DNA of 64,000 nucleotides, taken from contig NZ_JAHTBN010000002.1 of the NCBI RefSeq assembly GCF_019166065.1, forward strand, positions 124,001-188,000, in the 5' to 3' direction. Origin of the DNA: Candidimonas humi. Its GTDB lineage: Bacteria; Pseudomonadota; Gammaproteobacteria; Burkholderiales; Burkholderiaceae_B. Below the pieces are notes generated by a model that ran no database searches, was not told the origin of the DNA, and saw nothing but the letters and a program-made list of their open reading frames with translations. Made by a program: the position numbers and the translations under genes. Shown here piece after piece: positions 8,842 to 17,682 of the stretch (its first letter is position 1; each line of letters starts with the position of its first letter).

Positions 8842-9765
8842 GTGTCCACGCAACGCCAGCAATTCCGTGCTTTGATCAACGCCCCCGAGCTATTGTTGCT
8901 GCCGGGCGCATATGACGCGCTTTCGGCCCGCATGATCGAAGCGGCGGGATTTTCCGCCATGGTTGCCGGAGGATACGCCGCAGTCGGCAGCCTGCTGGGC
9001 CAGGCGGACATGGGCCAATCCAATATGCGCGATCTCGCAGACCACTATGCCCGCATCTGCGCAGCCGTCGAGATTCCGGTCTATGCCGACGCGGACACCG
9101 GATTCGGTGGCGTCCACAATATACGCCAAGCCGTCCGCGCATTCGAAGACGCCGGGGTGGCGGGAATTTTTCTGAACGACCAGGTTTTCCCGAATCGCTG
9201 CGGCTACCTGCCTGGGAAAGCAGTAGTGCCAATAGAAGAAATGATGGCGCGAATCCACGCCGCCCTCGACGCGCGACGCGACTCCAGCCTCGTGATTTGC
9301 GCCCGCACCGATATCTTCTCGATTGAAGGCGAGAGCGCCGCTATCGAACGATGCCTGCAATTCATGGAAGCTGGCGTAGACATGGCCAAACCCCAGGGTA
9401 TCGACTCTTACATGGGCATTTGCAAAGTGTGCCGGACGGTTCCCGGCCCGCACTTCGCAACCCTGTCGCAAGCGGCCGGTGAGACTGGACTGAGCTTCGA
9501 AGCGCTTCGGCAGGCGGGAGCCGCAGCCGCAACCTTGCCATCCATCGCGCTGTTCGCCGCCGCGCACGGGGTGACGGCCATGCTTCGTGCACTCAAGTCT
9601 GCACAAGGCGTCGCCGATGTCCGAGAACACCTCATCCCACTGCCGGACTATTACGGCCTGACGCGGCTGAAAGAACTGCATGAGAGGGAGACAGATTTGA
9701 TGCAGCGTGCCATATCGGGGGCGGCGCAGGCGCGAGCCAACACGAAACTCCCTGCCCGAGATTGA
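8842..9765 (+). CDS. PEP mutase/isocitrate lyase family C-C lyase, divergent active site
   Basis: Enzyme of 307 residues in the PEP mutase/isocitrate lyase superfamily, paralogous to the gene at 1-440. I place the start at GTG 8842 because AGGG lies five bases upstream and the N-termini of the two paralogues then align exactly; an in-frame TTG at 8827 is less likely. Metal-site Asp83 and Asp85 (YADADTGFGG) and the likely catalytic Cys120 (NRCGYLPG) are kept. The usual EDQ is NDQ: Asn112 replaces the metal-associated Glu present in the paralogue. It precedes an aldolase and a Bug receptor in one transcription unit. It may have a changed substrate, or decarboxylase-like rather than lyase activity. 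Confidence 0.85.
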   Translation: MSTQRQQFRALINAPELLLLPGAYDALSARMIEAAGFSAMVAGGYAAVGSLLGQADMGQSNMRDLADHYARICAAVEIPVYADADTGFGGVHNIRQAVRAFEDAGVAGIFLNDQVFPNRCGYLPGKAVVPIEEMMARIHAALDARRDSSLVICARTDIFSIEGESAAIERCLQFMEAGVDMAKPQGIDSYMGICKVCRTVPGPHFATLSQAAGETGLSFEALRQAGAAAATLPSIALFAAAHGVTAMLRALKSAQGVADVREHLIPLPDYYGLTRLKELHERETDLMQRAISGAAQARANTKLPARD

Positions 9766-9798
9766 ATACCAGCCCTCCACCGTTATCGAAGGACCACA

Positions 9799-10593
9799 AT
9801 GGCCATTGTTGAAAATCAGGCGCTCAAACGCATGCGTGCGGGCGAGCCGGCGTTGGGAATGCAGCTAAGGCTCGGCCGCAGCGGCGAAGTCGCCGGGGCC
9901 GCCAGGGCCAGCGGCCATGACTGGGTCATGATCGATCTGCAGCATTCGGGCATGGACGTGGCAACGGCTGTGGAAATATCGCTGGCTTGCTATGGCTTTG
10001 GCGTAACCCCGCTGGTGCGCATTCCGGATGTCGAATATGCCGACGCGATCCGGCTCTTGGATGCCGGCATTATGGGCGTCATTCTTCCGGACGTACGCAC
10101 CGCCGCCCAAGCGCGGCGGATTGTCGAACGATGCAAGTTCGTTCCGGTGGGTACGCGATCGGTCACAGTGGGTTATGTCGCGCTAGGATACGAACCCCTA
10201 CCCGTCTCGATCGCGGCGCAGGCGCTCAATAACGAGACCCTGGTGGTCTGCATGATCGAATCCGCGGAAGGGCTCTCCAATCTTGAAGAGATTGCCGCGG
10301 TCGAAGGCGTCGACGTGGTGCACCTGGGTTGCAACGACCTGTTGATGGATCTAGGTATTCCTGGGCAGTTTGACGGCCCGGAGCTGCGCGAAATCAATGT
10401 GCGCCTCATTAAAGCCTGCCGGGCCGCCGGCAATAAATTCCCCGGCAGCGGCGGCGACCGCAACGGGCCTCGGCAACGATCCTTTATCGAGGCGGGCGGC
10501 CGATTCGTGACAACGGACAGCGACCTGAGATTCATGGTGGCGGAGGCGCTCCGTCGTACCAACGAGTTACGCGGCGCAAGCGTCGCTTCCTGA
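9799..10593 (+). CDS. HpcH/HpaI aldolase/citrate lyase family protein
   Basis: Metal-dependent class II aldolase of 264 residues. The family scaffold shows the catalytic His49 (MIDLQHSGMD), Arg74 (LVRIPD), and the metal ligands Glu154 (MIESAEG) and Asp180 (GCNDL). Members cleave 4-hydroxy-2-oxo acids to pyruvate or a 2-oxo acid and an aldehyde. The canonical segment GPxDL reads GCNDL, and the C-terminal part GKFPGSGGDR deviates from the usual GI-type loop, so the substrate may differ. It is 33 bp after the lyase and 28 bp before the Bug gene, consistent with one operon. Confidence 0.87.
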   Translation: MAIVENQALKRMRAGEPALGMQLRLGRSGEVAGAARASGHDWVMIDLQHSGMDVATAVEISLACYGFGVTPLVRIPDVEYADAIRLLDAGIMGVILPDVRTAAQARRIVERCKFVPVGTRSVTVGYVALGYEPLPVSIAAQALNNETLVVCMIESAEGLSNLEEIAAVEGVDVVHLGCNDLLMDLGIPGQFDGPELREINVRLIKACRAAGNKFPGSGGDRNGPRQRSFIEAGGRFVTTDSDLRFMVAEALRRTNELRGASVAS

Positions 10594-10621
10594 AACCGCA
10601 CGACAATTACGGAGACACTTC

Positions 10622-11611
10622 ATGCCATTTCTCATACCTCGTCTAATGGCCTTAGGCACAGCATGCGTTTTCACTTTCCTGGCGCACGCCGCCGACGGCC
10701 CTATTCCTGGCACCCAACCCCTGCGCCTGGTAATCCCGTACCCCGCAGGAGGCCCTGCGGACGTCATGGGGCGACAGATCGCCGAGCGCCTGGGCAAGCG
10801 TATCCATAGAAGCATCATCGTGGAAGACAAGCCGGGGGCGGCAGGCGAACTCGGTAGTGCATACGTGGCGCATGCCGAACCCGACGGCACCACCATTTTG
10901 CTCAATTCTTCATCGATGTCCATCGACCCCGTGGTCAAGAAGCACCTCGGTTACAACGCACTGCGGGACTTCACGCCTGTAACGACCATGGAGATTTCTC
11001 CATTGGTGGTGCTGGTCAATCCGAAGCTGCCAGCCAAAAATATCGCACAGTTGGTGGCCTACGCAAAAGCCCACCCCGGCAAGCTGAACTATGGATCCTC
11101 CGGCCTGGGCTCATCCCTGCATATGGCAACCGCGCAGTTCGAATTGGCAGCAGGCATCAGGATGGAACACATTCCATACAAAGGCAGCAGCCAGAGCGTC
11201 ATTGCAGCCGTCGCGGACGACATCCAGGTGCTGTTCAACCCGATTCCTGTCGCCTTGTTCTATGCAAAAAACGGCAATAAGCTGCGCGCACTGGCGGTGA
11301 CTACGGCAAAGCGCAGCCCCATCTGGCCCGATCTGCCCAGTGTCTCCGAAAGCGGCATTCCAGGCCTGTCGCACTACGACGCAAGCATCTGGCATATGTT
11401 CTTCGTGCCGGCAAAGACGCCGACAGCGGTCGTCGACTATCTCAACGCCAACTTAGTGGCCATCCTGCATGAGCCCGACATGGTTCAATGGCTGCGCAAC
11501 CAGGGTATGCAAGCGCTGGGCGACACTCCTGCAGAAGCAAAACAACGCATGACGACCGATATCGCACATTGGACCGAGGTGGTGCGCATGGCTGGAATAA
11601 AAAGCGAATAG
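10622..11611 (+). CDS. Bug family tripartite tricarboxylate transporter receptor
   Basis: Periplasmic binding protein of 329 residues. It has a Sec-type signal peptide (MPFLIPRLMALGTACVFTFL, then cleavage near AHA) and the Bug-family body (LRLVIPYPAGGPADVMGRQIA, KPGAAGELGSAYVA). It is the last gene of the lyase-aldolase unit and is convergent with the LysR gene 59 bp away. It is the second Bug receptor of the island, so the two may bind different acids or different stages of the same pathway. No membrane carrier subunits are encoded nearby. Confidence 0.93.
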   Translation: MPFLIPRLMALGTACVFTFLAHAADGPIPGTQPLRLVIPYPAGGPADVMGRQIAERLGKRIHRSIIVEDKPGAAGELGSAYVAHAEPDGTTILLNSSSMSIDPVVKKHLGYNALRDFTPVTTMEISPLVVLVNPKLPAKNIAQLVAYAKAHPGKLNYGSSGLGSSLHMATAQFELAAGIRMEHIPYKGSSQSVIAAVADDIQVLFNPIPVALFYAKNGNKLRALAVTTAKRSPIWPDLPSVSESGIPGLSHYDASIWHMFFVPAKTPTAVVDYLNANLVAILHEPDMVQWLRNQGMQALGDTPAEAKQRMTTDIAHWTEVVRMAGIKSE

Positions 11612-11670
11612 CAACTCTTGGCCATCAAGCGCCAGCGTTTCATTGCAGCCGCAGTTTCTCCGGGGATGCT

Positions 11671-12576
11671 TCAATGCTGAATCAAGCGGCACTCGGCTGC
11701 AATGGCGAGCAAGTTCGGATCGCGTTCCCTGAGTTTCGGGATCAGCAGAACGATCTTCTGCCAAGTCCGGTACTTGGCACTTAAGGGGATCAGCTGCACC
11801 TTGGATGTAAATAGCGCTACACGGCGCGGCAGCAAGCCAAAGCCGATCCCATCCGCAACGAGGTTGGCGAGTGCAAAGAGGTTGGCAGCCCTCATGACGA
11901 CATTGGGATCAAAGCCGGCCATATGGAAGATCGCTTTTTGGCTCTGAACAGTGTGAAAGTCCTGATTGAGCGAGACGAATTTTTCCGCCTTCGCCTTGTC
12001 GAGGTCGATCTCGTCGCGATCGGAATAGCGGGAATTCAACGGAGCAGCGAAACACACTTCGTCGGTAAAAAGTTCCAGGCTTACGAAATCATCACTGAAC
12101 GCTTCGTCGCTGACCGTCGCAACCAATGCGACAGATATATCGCCCTTGCGCAACTTTTCGGCCAGCTCTCTTGTGGACCCCAGATTCAGATCCAGGCCCA
12201 GTTGCGGGCGCCGCGACTTGAGGCCGAACAGCAACTGGGGAATAGTCCGGACCGTCAGGGAGTATGCGCTGCCGATCACAAGCCGAGTAGCCTTGAATCC
12301 CGCAGCCTCCTGTGTTTTTTCAATTCCGAGGCTGCATTCGCTAACGACCTTCGCAGCGTGCTCCGCAAAAACATAAGCGGTGGACAAGGGCACGAGCATT
12401 CGCCCCTGGCGTTTGAACAGCGGACACCGCAGGCCGCTCTCTAGCGAATGCAGCGCCCGATGTACGCTTACGGTACTGTTATCGGTCGCATGCGCCGCTT
12501 CGCCGAGATTTCCGTATTGCATGAACGCCAGAAATATTTCCAGCTTTCTCAGAGTGATTTCTTCGCTGATAAGCAT
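11671..12576 (-). CDS. LysR family transcriptional regulator
   Basis: Regulator of 301 residues. The N-terminal HTH includes LRKLEIFLAFMQYGNLGEAAHA and STVSVHRALHSLESGLRCPLF, a form I associate with the MdcR-like (malonate-utilisation) branch, though that is from memory. An effector domain follows, starting near residue 90. It is convergent with the Bug gene and co-oriented with cphA, whose 3' end lies 72 bp upstream of its start. It most likely regulates the lyase-aldolase-Bug unit. The cyanophycin genes are a less likely target. Confidence 0.88.
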   Translation of the reverse strand: MLISEEITLRKLEIFLAFMQYGNLGEAAHATDNSTVSVHRALHSLESGLRCPLFKRQGRMLVPLSTAYVFAEHAAKVVSECSLGIEKTQEAAGFKATRLVIGSAYSLTVRTIPQLLFGLKSRRPQLGLDLNLGSTRELAEKLRKGDISVALVATVSDEAFSDDFVSLELFTDEVCFAAPLNSRYSDRDEIDLDKAKAEKFVSLNQDFHTVQSQKAIFHMAGFDPNVVMRAANLFALANLVADGIGFGLLPRRVALFTSKVQLIPLSAKYRTWQKIVLLIPKLRERDPNLLAIAAECRLIQH

Positions 12577-12648
12577 GGAATTCTCCGGAACAATGGCATC
12601 GTCTCAAAGATATAGACAATGCCATACCCTCCGTCACAATGCCAGCCT

Positions 12649-15219
12649 TCACGCAGCCTCTACGCGCCGCGCAATATGCGCCAGGGCCTCTTCGACCTGG
12701 TCGATCAGCACCAGGCACAGTTCGCCTTCCCGCAAGCTGTCCAGCGCCGTGTCTATGGCCAGGAACTCGCCGTGGATTTCGCTGATCTCCGTGGCGCGGC
12801 GGGCCCGTTGCAGGCCCTGGCGCAGCAGCGCCAGCACCTCGCCGTCGGCGCGGCCGCGCTGGCACATGTCCTGGTACAGCACTACCTGATCGAAGGCGTC
12901 GCCGAGGATTTCGGTCTGGCGCCGGATGTCGATGTCGCGGCGGTCGCCAGCGCCGCTGATCACCACGCTGCGCCGCGTGGCGGGCATGCTCTCCACGGCC
13001 TGCACCAGGGCCGTGATGGCGTCCGGATTATGGCCGTAGTCGGCGACGATGGTGGCGCCGCGGTATGAAAACACATTGAAGCGGCCCGGCGCGGTCGCCG
13101 CGTCGTTGACGAAGGAAGCCAGGCCCGAGCGGATGTCGGCCTCGGTTATGCCCACGGCCCAGGCCGCCGCGGCCGCCGCCATGGCGTTGTCGACCTGGAA
13201 GCCGATGGTGCCGCCGCGCGTCAGGGGAATCCGGGCCAATGGGAAACGCCATTCGGACGCGCCTTCGGCCAGCACGATGTCGCCGTTTGCGACGTAGGCC
13301 ACGCGCCGGCCCTGGGCGCGGTGCGCGGCCAATATCGGATGCTGGCGGTCTTGCGCGAAGTAGGTGATGGAGCCCGGGCAATTCTCGGCCATGGCCGCGA
13401 CAATGGGGTCGGCGGCGTTGAGCACCGCCATACCGTCGGGCGCGACGTTCTCGACGATGACGCGCTTGACGATGGCGAGGTCTTCGACGGTGCTGATGAA
13501 ATTCAGCCCGAGGTGATCGCCGGTGCCGACATTGGTGACCACGGCGACATCGCAGCGGTCGAAGCCCAGGCCCTCGCGCAATATGCCGCCACGGGCGGTC
13601 TCGAGCACCGCGGCGTCCACGTCGGGATGCATGAGCACGTTGCGCGCGCTGCGCGGGCCGCTGCAGTCGCCGCTGTCGATGCGGTCGCCGTCTATGTAGA
13701 CGCCATCGGAATTGGTCATGCCGACGCGCAACCCGGTGCCCGCGATCAGGTGCGCGGCCAGGCGCACGGTGGTGGTCTTGCCATTAGTGCCGGCCACCGC
13801 GACGAGCGGGATGCGGCCGTCTTCGCCGGGTACGAACATGCTGTCGACGATGGCCTCGCCCACGTCGCGGCCTTTGCCGAACGAGGGGCTCAGGTGCATG
13901 CGCAGCCCGGGGGCGGCGTTGACTTCGACGATGCAGGCCTGCTGGCGGTTCAACGGTTCGTAGACGTTCTGCCCCACCAGGTCGATGCCGCATACGTCCA
14001 GGCCGACCATCTGCGCGGCGGCCACGGCGTTTGCCGCCACATCGGGATGCACATGGTCGGTGACGTCGGTGGCGGTGCCGCCGGTGCTGAGATTGGCATT
14101 GTTGCGCAACACCACCAGGGCGCCCTTCTCGGGGATCGAATCGGGGCTGTAGCCCTGGGAGGCCAGGGTATTCAAGGCGATGCCGTCCAGCCGTATGCGC
14201 GTGAGCGAAGTGCCGTGCCCGTCGCCGCGCAGCGGATCGGCATTGACCGCGTCCACCAGTTCGGCGATGCGGCGCACGCCGTCGCCCACCACTTGCGGCG
14301 GATCGCGGCGCGCCGCCGCGACCAGGCGGTCGCCCACTACCAACAGGCGGAAATCGCGCCCCGGGCAATAGCGTTCGACGATCACGCCCGAGCCGCGGGT
14401 GGCGGCCACTTCGTAGGCCGCCATGACCTGCTCGCGGCCTTGTACATTCACGGCCACGCCCTTGCCCTGGTTGCCGTCGCGCGGCTTGACCACCACCGGC
14501 CCGCCGAGCTCGGCGGCAACCTCGCAGGCGGCCTGCGCGTCGTCGACGCAGCGTCCTTGCGGCACGGGCACGCCGGCCGCGGCGAGCAGCGACTTGGTCA
14601 GCTCTTTATCCTGGGCAATGGCCTCGGCGATGGCGCTGCTGTTGTCGGTCTCGGCCGCCTGGATGCGCCGCTGCCGGCTGCCCCAGCCGAACTGCACCAG
14701 GCTGCCTTCGGTCAGGCGGCGGTAGGGGATGTTGCGCTTGAGCGCGGCCTGCACGATGGAACCGGTGCTCGGCCCCAGGCGCAAGTCTTCATTCAATTCG
14801 GACAGGCGGGCCAGGGCGCCGGCCATGTCGAAAGGCTCGTCGCGCATCGCGGCGGCGCACAGCTCCTGCGCCAGGTCGAAGGCCAGCCGGCCCACATCTT
14901 CTTCGCTGTATTCGACCACCACCTGGTAGACGCCGGGCTCGACGGTCGGCGAACTGCGGCTGAACGCCACGGGACAGCCGGCATGCGTCTGCAGCCGCAG
15001 CGCCGCATAAGCCAGGGCATGCGCCATCGAGTCGGCATGGGCCAGCGCAGCGGGTTCCAGCACGTCGACATCGGGCAGCCGCGCGCGCAGCCTGACCGCG
15101 AAGGCGTCCATATCGGCCGGGCTCAACTCGGCCCCGGAGCAGGACACAATGGCTTCGATGACGGTCTGCCGGCACCACAGATTGGGGCCGCGCAGCGCCC
15201 GGACTCGCGATACTTCCAT
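12649..15219 (-). CDS. cphA: cyanophycin synthetase
   Basis: Synthesises cyanophycin (multi-L-arginyl-poly-L-aspartate), a nitrogen-storage polymer, in the cytoplasm by two ATP-dependent ligations per building block. The 856-residue protein has an N-terminal domain of about 160 residues, an ATP-grasp region (about 210-470, with PVVVKPRDGNQGKGV and VEVNAAPGLRMH) and a Mur-ligase-like domain whose P-loop AGTNGKTTT is intact near residue 480. Length and order match bacterial CphA. It is 25 bp downstream of cphA' in the same operon. A 96-bp relic of a related gene sits at 8621-8716. Confidence 0.95.
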   Translation of the reverse strand: MEVSRVRALRGPNLWCRQTVIEAIVSCSGAELSPADMDAFAVRLRARLPDVDVLEPAALAHADSMAHALAYAALRLQTHAGCPVAFSRSSPTVEPGVYQVVVEYSEEDVGRLAFDLAQELCAAAMRDEPFDMAGALARLSELNEDLRLGPSTGSIVQAALKRNIPYRRLTEGSLVQFGWGSRQRRIQAAETDNSSAIAEAIAQDKELTKSLLAAAGVPVPQGRCVDDAQAACEVAAELGGPVVVKPRDGNQGKGVAVNVQGREQVMAAYEVAATRGSGVIVERYCPGRDFRLLVVGDRLVAAARRDPPQVVGDGVRRIAELVDAVNADPLRGDGHGTSLTRIRLDGIALNTLASQGYSPDSIPEKGALVVLRNNANLSTGGTATDVTDHVHPDVAANAVAAAQMVGLDVCGIDLVGQNVYEPLNRQQACIVEVNAAPGLRMHLSPSFGKGRDVGEAIVDSMFVPGEDGRIPLVAVAGTNGKTTTVRLAAHLIAGTGLRVGMTNSDGVYIDGDRIDSGDCSGPRSARNVLMHPDVDAAVLETARGGILREGLGFDRCDVAVVTNVGTGDHLGLNFISTVEDLAIVKRVIVENVAPDGMAVLNAADPIVAAMAENCPGSITYFAQDRQHPILAAHRAQGRRVAYVANGDIVLAEGASEWRFPLARIPLTRGGTIGFQVDNAMAAAAAAWAVGITEADIRSGLASFVNDAATAPGRFNVFSYRGATIVADYGHNPDAITALVQAVESMPATRRSVVISGAGDRRDIDIRRQTEILGDAFDQVVLYQDMCQRGRADGEVLALLRQGLQRARRATEISEIHGEFLAIDTALDSLREGELCLVLIDQVEEALAHIARRVEAA

Positions 15220-15244
15220 TATTTGACGACTCTCATATCAAACC

Positions 15245-17437
15245 CTAAGCCAGCGGCGCAGTGGCCAGGGCCGGCTCGGCGCCTTGCGCGCCATAGGTTT
15301 CGACACCCGCGCGCATCAGTTCCGGCGATACGCCCAGCGACCAGGCCGCGCCTGTGGCGGCCAGGATCTCGTACAAGCGCCCGGCAGACTCGCCCTCGGG
15401 CACCGGGCCCGCCGCCGCCAGGGGAGCCAGCTCGGTCAGCTCGGCGCCCTGCGCCAGCACGATATGGCCATCGCGCAGCGACACGGCCCTGCCGCCCGCG
15501 ACCAGGTGGGCGGCCACGGCCGGAGCGTCGAGGCTCATGCCGAAGAACACCACGCTGCCATCGCACAGCGGCGCCATTTCGCACACCAGGGGATCGTCGG
15601 CATTGAGCACCGCCACTCCGTCCGGCAGCACTACGTCGATCTGGGTGCGCAGCACATTCGTGAGCTGTTCCTGCGTTTCTATGTAGTATTCGGGCAGCAG
15701 CGCAGCCGTATCCAGGTTCGTCACCACGCCGACCGCGCAGCGATCGTAGGCCAGGCCCTCGGTGACGATGGCGCGCAGGCCGTTTTCTATCACCGCGGCC
15801 TGCACCGCGCGGTTCAGCAAGATTCGCTGTCCCGACTGCCAATTGGCGCAATCGGCGGTTTCGACATAGCGGCGGCCCAGCATCAGCCCGGCGCTCGTGG
15901 CCGCGCCGACATAGCGGCCCGCCAGTTGCAGCATATGCGCCACCCGCAGCGCCACCGCGGTCTTGCCGCGGCTGCCGCTGATGCCGACCACGGGGATGCG
16001 GCCGCTGTCGCCTTGCGGGAACAGATGGTCCACGATGGCCTGGCCGACCGGCTGCGGCGTGCCGCAGGCCGGCTTCAGGTGCATGAGCAGCCCGGGGCCG
16101 GCATTGACTTCCACCACGGCGCCGCGCTGCTCGGCGAGCGGCGCCGAGATGTCGCACGCCACCAGGTCGACGCCGGCAATGTCCAGCCCGACGATCTTCG
16201 CGGCCAGCGCCACCGTCCGCGCCGTGCTGGGATGCACCGAGGCGGTGACGTCGATCGACACATTGCCGTTGCGCTGGATCAGCACGGTTCTCCCGGCGGC
16301 CGGCACCGAGTCGCCTTCCAGGCCCTGGCGCGCCAGTTCGAGGCGCGCGGCCGAATCCAGGCGTATGGGGTTCAGCGGCGATTCCTCGTCGCGGCCGCGG
16401 CGCGGATCGGAATTGATCTGGCTCTCGACCAGCTCGCGCACCGTGCTCGCGCCGTCGCCCACCACCGAGGCGATGTCGCCGCGCGCGGCGGCGACCAGGC
16501 GTCCACCCACCACCAGCAGGCGGTGTTCGTCGCCCTCCACGAAACGCTCGACCATCACGCCGCTGCCTTCGTCCACGGCGATGCCGTAGGCCGTCTCCAC
16601 TTCCGCTTGCGTGGCCAGGTTGGTAAACACACCGCGGCCGTGATTGCCGTCGCAGGGCTTGACCACCACTGGCAGGCCTATGGACTGCGCCGCGTCCCAG
16701 GCATCTTCGGCGCTGTCGACCATACGGCCCTCGGGCACCGGCACGCCGCAGTCTTCCAGCAAGCGCTTGGTCAGGTCCTTGTCGCGCGAAATGCCTTCGG
16801 CAATGGCGCTGGTGCGGTTGGTCTCGGCGGTCCAGATGCGGCGCTGGTTGGCGCCGTAGCCCAGTTGCACGAGGTTGGCGTCGTTCAGGCGTATGGCCGG
16901 GATGTCGCGGTCGTCGGCGGCATCGACGATGCAGGCAGTGCTCGGCCCCAGGCTGAGCCGCTCCGCCAATTCGCGCAGGCGCTCCACGGCGGCCGATACA
17001 TCGTAAGGCTGATCTTCGATGGCAGCCATGACCAGGTCGCGCGCGGTATACAGCGCGGCGCGCGTCAGCGGCTCGTGCCAGGCGCGCACGATGACCTTGT
17101 ACACGCCGCGCACCGAAGTCTCGCGAGCGCGGCCCAGGCCGCCGGGCATGCCGGCCAGGCTCTGCAGTTCGAGCGTCACATGCTCAAGTATGTGGCCGGG
17201 CCAGGTGCCTTCGCGCAAACGCTGCAGGAACCCGCCGCGCTCGCCCACGCTGCAGCGGTGCTCGATCAGGGAGGGGAGCCACTGGCTCAGGCGTTCGTAG
17301 AACCCGGGAATGGTGTTGGAGGGGTAGTCTTCGAGCTCCCCGATATCGACCCAGGCTTCGATAACCGGGCGATACGCCCACACGTTCGGCCCACGCAGGT
17401 ACAGCATGGAGACGAACTCGATGTTTTTCTTTTTCAT
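15245..17437 (-). CDS. cphA': second cyanophycin synthetase-like protein CphA'
   Basis: CphA paralogue of 730 residues with the same N-domain/ATP-grasp/Mur-ligase order (PVVVKPCDGNHGRGV; VEVNAGPGLLMH). It is about 125 residues shorter than CphA and lacks most of the C-terminal part of the Mur-ligase region. The Mur P-loop reads GISGSRGKTAVA instead of GTNGKTTT; the GKT core is kept but the substrate-side residues are altered. Tandem cphA'-cphA pairs are known from Betaproteobacteria. Which of the two ligation steps CphA' retains is not evident. It is the first gene of the minus-strand operon and divergent from the transporter gene. Confidence 0.9.
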   Translation of the reverse strand: MKKKNIEFVSMLYLRGPNVWAYRPVIEAWVDIGELEDYPSNTIPGFYERLSQWLPSLIEHRCSVGERGGFLQRLREGTWPGHILEHVTLELQSLAGMPGGLGRARETSVRGVYKVIVRAWHEPLTRAALYTARDLVMAAIEDQPYDVSAAVERLRELAERLSLGPSTACIVDAADDRDIPAIRLNDANLVQLGYGANQRRIWTAETNRTSAIAEGISRDKDLTKRLLEDCGVPVPEGRMVDSAEDAWDAAQSIGLPVVVKPCDGNHGRGVFTNLATQAEVETAYGIAVDEGSGVMVERFVEGDEHRLLVVGGRLVAAARGDIASVVGDGASTVRELVESQINSDPRRGRDEESPLNPIRLDSAARLELARQGLEGDSVPAAGRTVLIQRNGNVSIDVTASVHPSTARTVALAAKIVGLDIAGVDLVACDISAPLAEQRGAVVEVNAGPGLLMHLKPACGTPQPVGQAIVDHLFPQGDSGRIPVVGISGSRGKTAVALRVAHMLQLAGRYVGAATSAGLMLGRRYVETADCANWQSGQRILLNRAVQAAVIENGLRAIVTEGLAYDRCAVGVVTNLDTAALLPEYYIETQEQLTNVLRTQIDVVLPDGVAVLNADDPLVCEMAPLCDGSVVFFGMSLDAPAVAAHLVAGGRAVSLRDGHIVLAQGAELTELAPLAAAGPVPEGESAGRLYEILAATGAAWSLGVSPELMRAGVETYGAQGAEPALATAPLA

Positions 17438-17682
17438 CTTCGACGATGGAAGGCGGCGGCGAGCGGGCGCGTTGAAACGGCCGAAATTGTAGTGATTTAC
17501 AAGCGTAAAAGGAAATCGCCCGCCGGTGGGGCCTGATAGTTGCGTAGCTTACTAAAAGATATGAAAATTGTGCGCCATAACGCGAAAAAACCACACTCTT
17601 TGCCCCGAAGGGACGGCCGCAAGCCGGGGGCCGCACTTCTTTCCATGGAACCCCATATCGGGGGACGGATCATACATCTCGC
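17438..17682. promoter_or_regulatory. bidirectional control region of the cyanophycin locus
   Basis: A 245-bp gap between divergent cphA' and the transporter gene. It is distinctly AT-richer than its surroundings around 17490-17600, with promoter-like AT-rich hexamers in the stretch near 17545-17570. No clear regulator site was recognised. Confidence 0.4.

Noticed and set aside
8717-12806. Composite transposon between the two cphA segments
   Set aside because: No transposase, terminal inverted repeats or target duplications were seen. Homologous recombination at cphA is simpler.
13321-17536. Long plus-strand frames across cphA and cphA'
   Set aside because: Shadow frames of two clearly identified cyanophycin synthetase genes; low-complexity translation.
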